A stretch of 22,213 bases of DNA, from the IMG/VR virus record IMGVR_UViG_3300030328_001862, positions 1-22,213 of that record. The stretch is one strand, 5' to 3'. Both the position numbers and the translations under genes were made by a program. This DNA comes from a virus. Shown here piece after piece: positions 22,123 through 22,213 of the stretch. Every line of letters begins with the position of its first letter. Within the stretch, counting starts at the first letter, position 1. The notes under the pieces were generated by a model, which saw nothing but the letters and a program-made list of their open reading frames with translations, was not told the DNA's origin and searched no databases.

Positions 22123-22213
22123 ATGAAGTTCGCAATCGCTCTAGCTGCCCTGCTAGGAGTAGGCACAGCTCCAGCCCTTGCTGGTACTTACGTCAACGTT
22201 GAGTCCAATGCAT
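22123..22213 (+). CDS. Secreted or outer-membrane protein, N-terminal part with signal peptide (runs off the window)
   Basis: ATG 22123 opens a frame of 30 codons to the right edge. The protein starts MKFAIALAALLGVGTAPALA, a classic signal peptide: Lys after the start, a hydrophobic core, then Ala-x-Ala with cleavage expected after residue 20. The mature part begins GTYVNVESNA. From memory, short proteins with a signal peptide followed by a YVNVE-like start occur in marine cyanophages and resemble outer-membrane beta-barrel proteins, but too little is visible to confirm this. TATACT at 22093-22098 could be a -10 box of its own promoter; no close ribosome binding site is seen. Confidence 0.7.
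   Translation, partial: MKFAIALAALLGVGTAPALAGTYVNVESNA

Noticed and set aside
1-22213. tRNA genes, CRISPR arrays, insertion sequences, attachment sites
   Set aside because: No cloverleaf-like stretch, spaced repeats, transposase or integrase gene was seen; non-coding space is under 450 bases in total.

Overview
The window looks like part of a T7-like podovirus genome (Autographivirus type), most likely a marine cyanophage or close relative. The gene order on the minus strand follows the T7 core: single-stranded DNA binding protein (gp2.5), endonuclease I (gp3), primase/helicase (gp4), DNA polymerase (gp5), 5'-3' exonuclease (gp6), portal (gp8), scaffold (gp9), capsid (gp10), tail tubes (gp11, gp12) and internal virion proteins (gp14, gp15, gp16-like). 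The marine signature is a compact two-subunit ribonucleotide reductase and a MazG-like enzyme between the replication and virion genes, plus A+T-rich, tightly overlapping genes. The host assignment is inference; nothing in the window identifies it directly.

Layout, reading the minus strand from high to low coordinates. (1) 21800-16019 is replication and host-DNA breakdown: ssb, endonuclease I, a terminator, primase/helicase, an 80-residue unknown, a family A polymerase, an endonuclease VII-like HNH nuclease and a FEN-type exonuclease. (2) 16067-13243 is nucleotide metabolism: a DUF3310 protein, a MazG-like protein, and the alpha and beta subunits of a class I ribonucleotide reductase. With host DNA degradation these would supply dNTPs for phage replication. 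(3) 13250-7833 is the head module: two alanine/lysine- or glutamine-rich proteins flanking a 57-residue gene, then portal, a small proline-rich protein, scaffold and capsid, closed by a terminator at the same place as T7's T-phi. (4) 7773-1 is the tail and internal core: gp11, gp12, a gp14-like gene whose frame is interrupted, gp15-like, and the first 228 codons of a gp16-like gene that runs off the left edge.

The right end (21801-22213) is a divergent intergenic region followed by two plus-strand genes: a 45-codon unknown and the start of a secreted protein with a clear signal peptide. No RNA polymerase gene lies directly upstream of ssb, where T7-like phages often have it.

The points most worth following up are: the gp14-like gene, which needs a +1 frame change at a site laid out like the prfB frameshift signal (or is a sequencing or assembly indel); a ribonucleotide reductase beta subunit that keeps its metal ligands but has Leu where the radical Tyr should be; a terminator whose 3' arm contains the primase ribosome binding site; inserted domains in the capsid and gp12; and a degenerate M23-peptidase-like domain at the end of the gp15-like protein.
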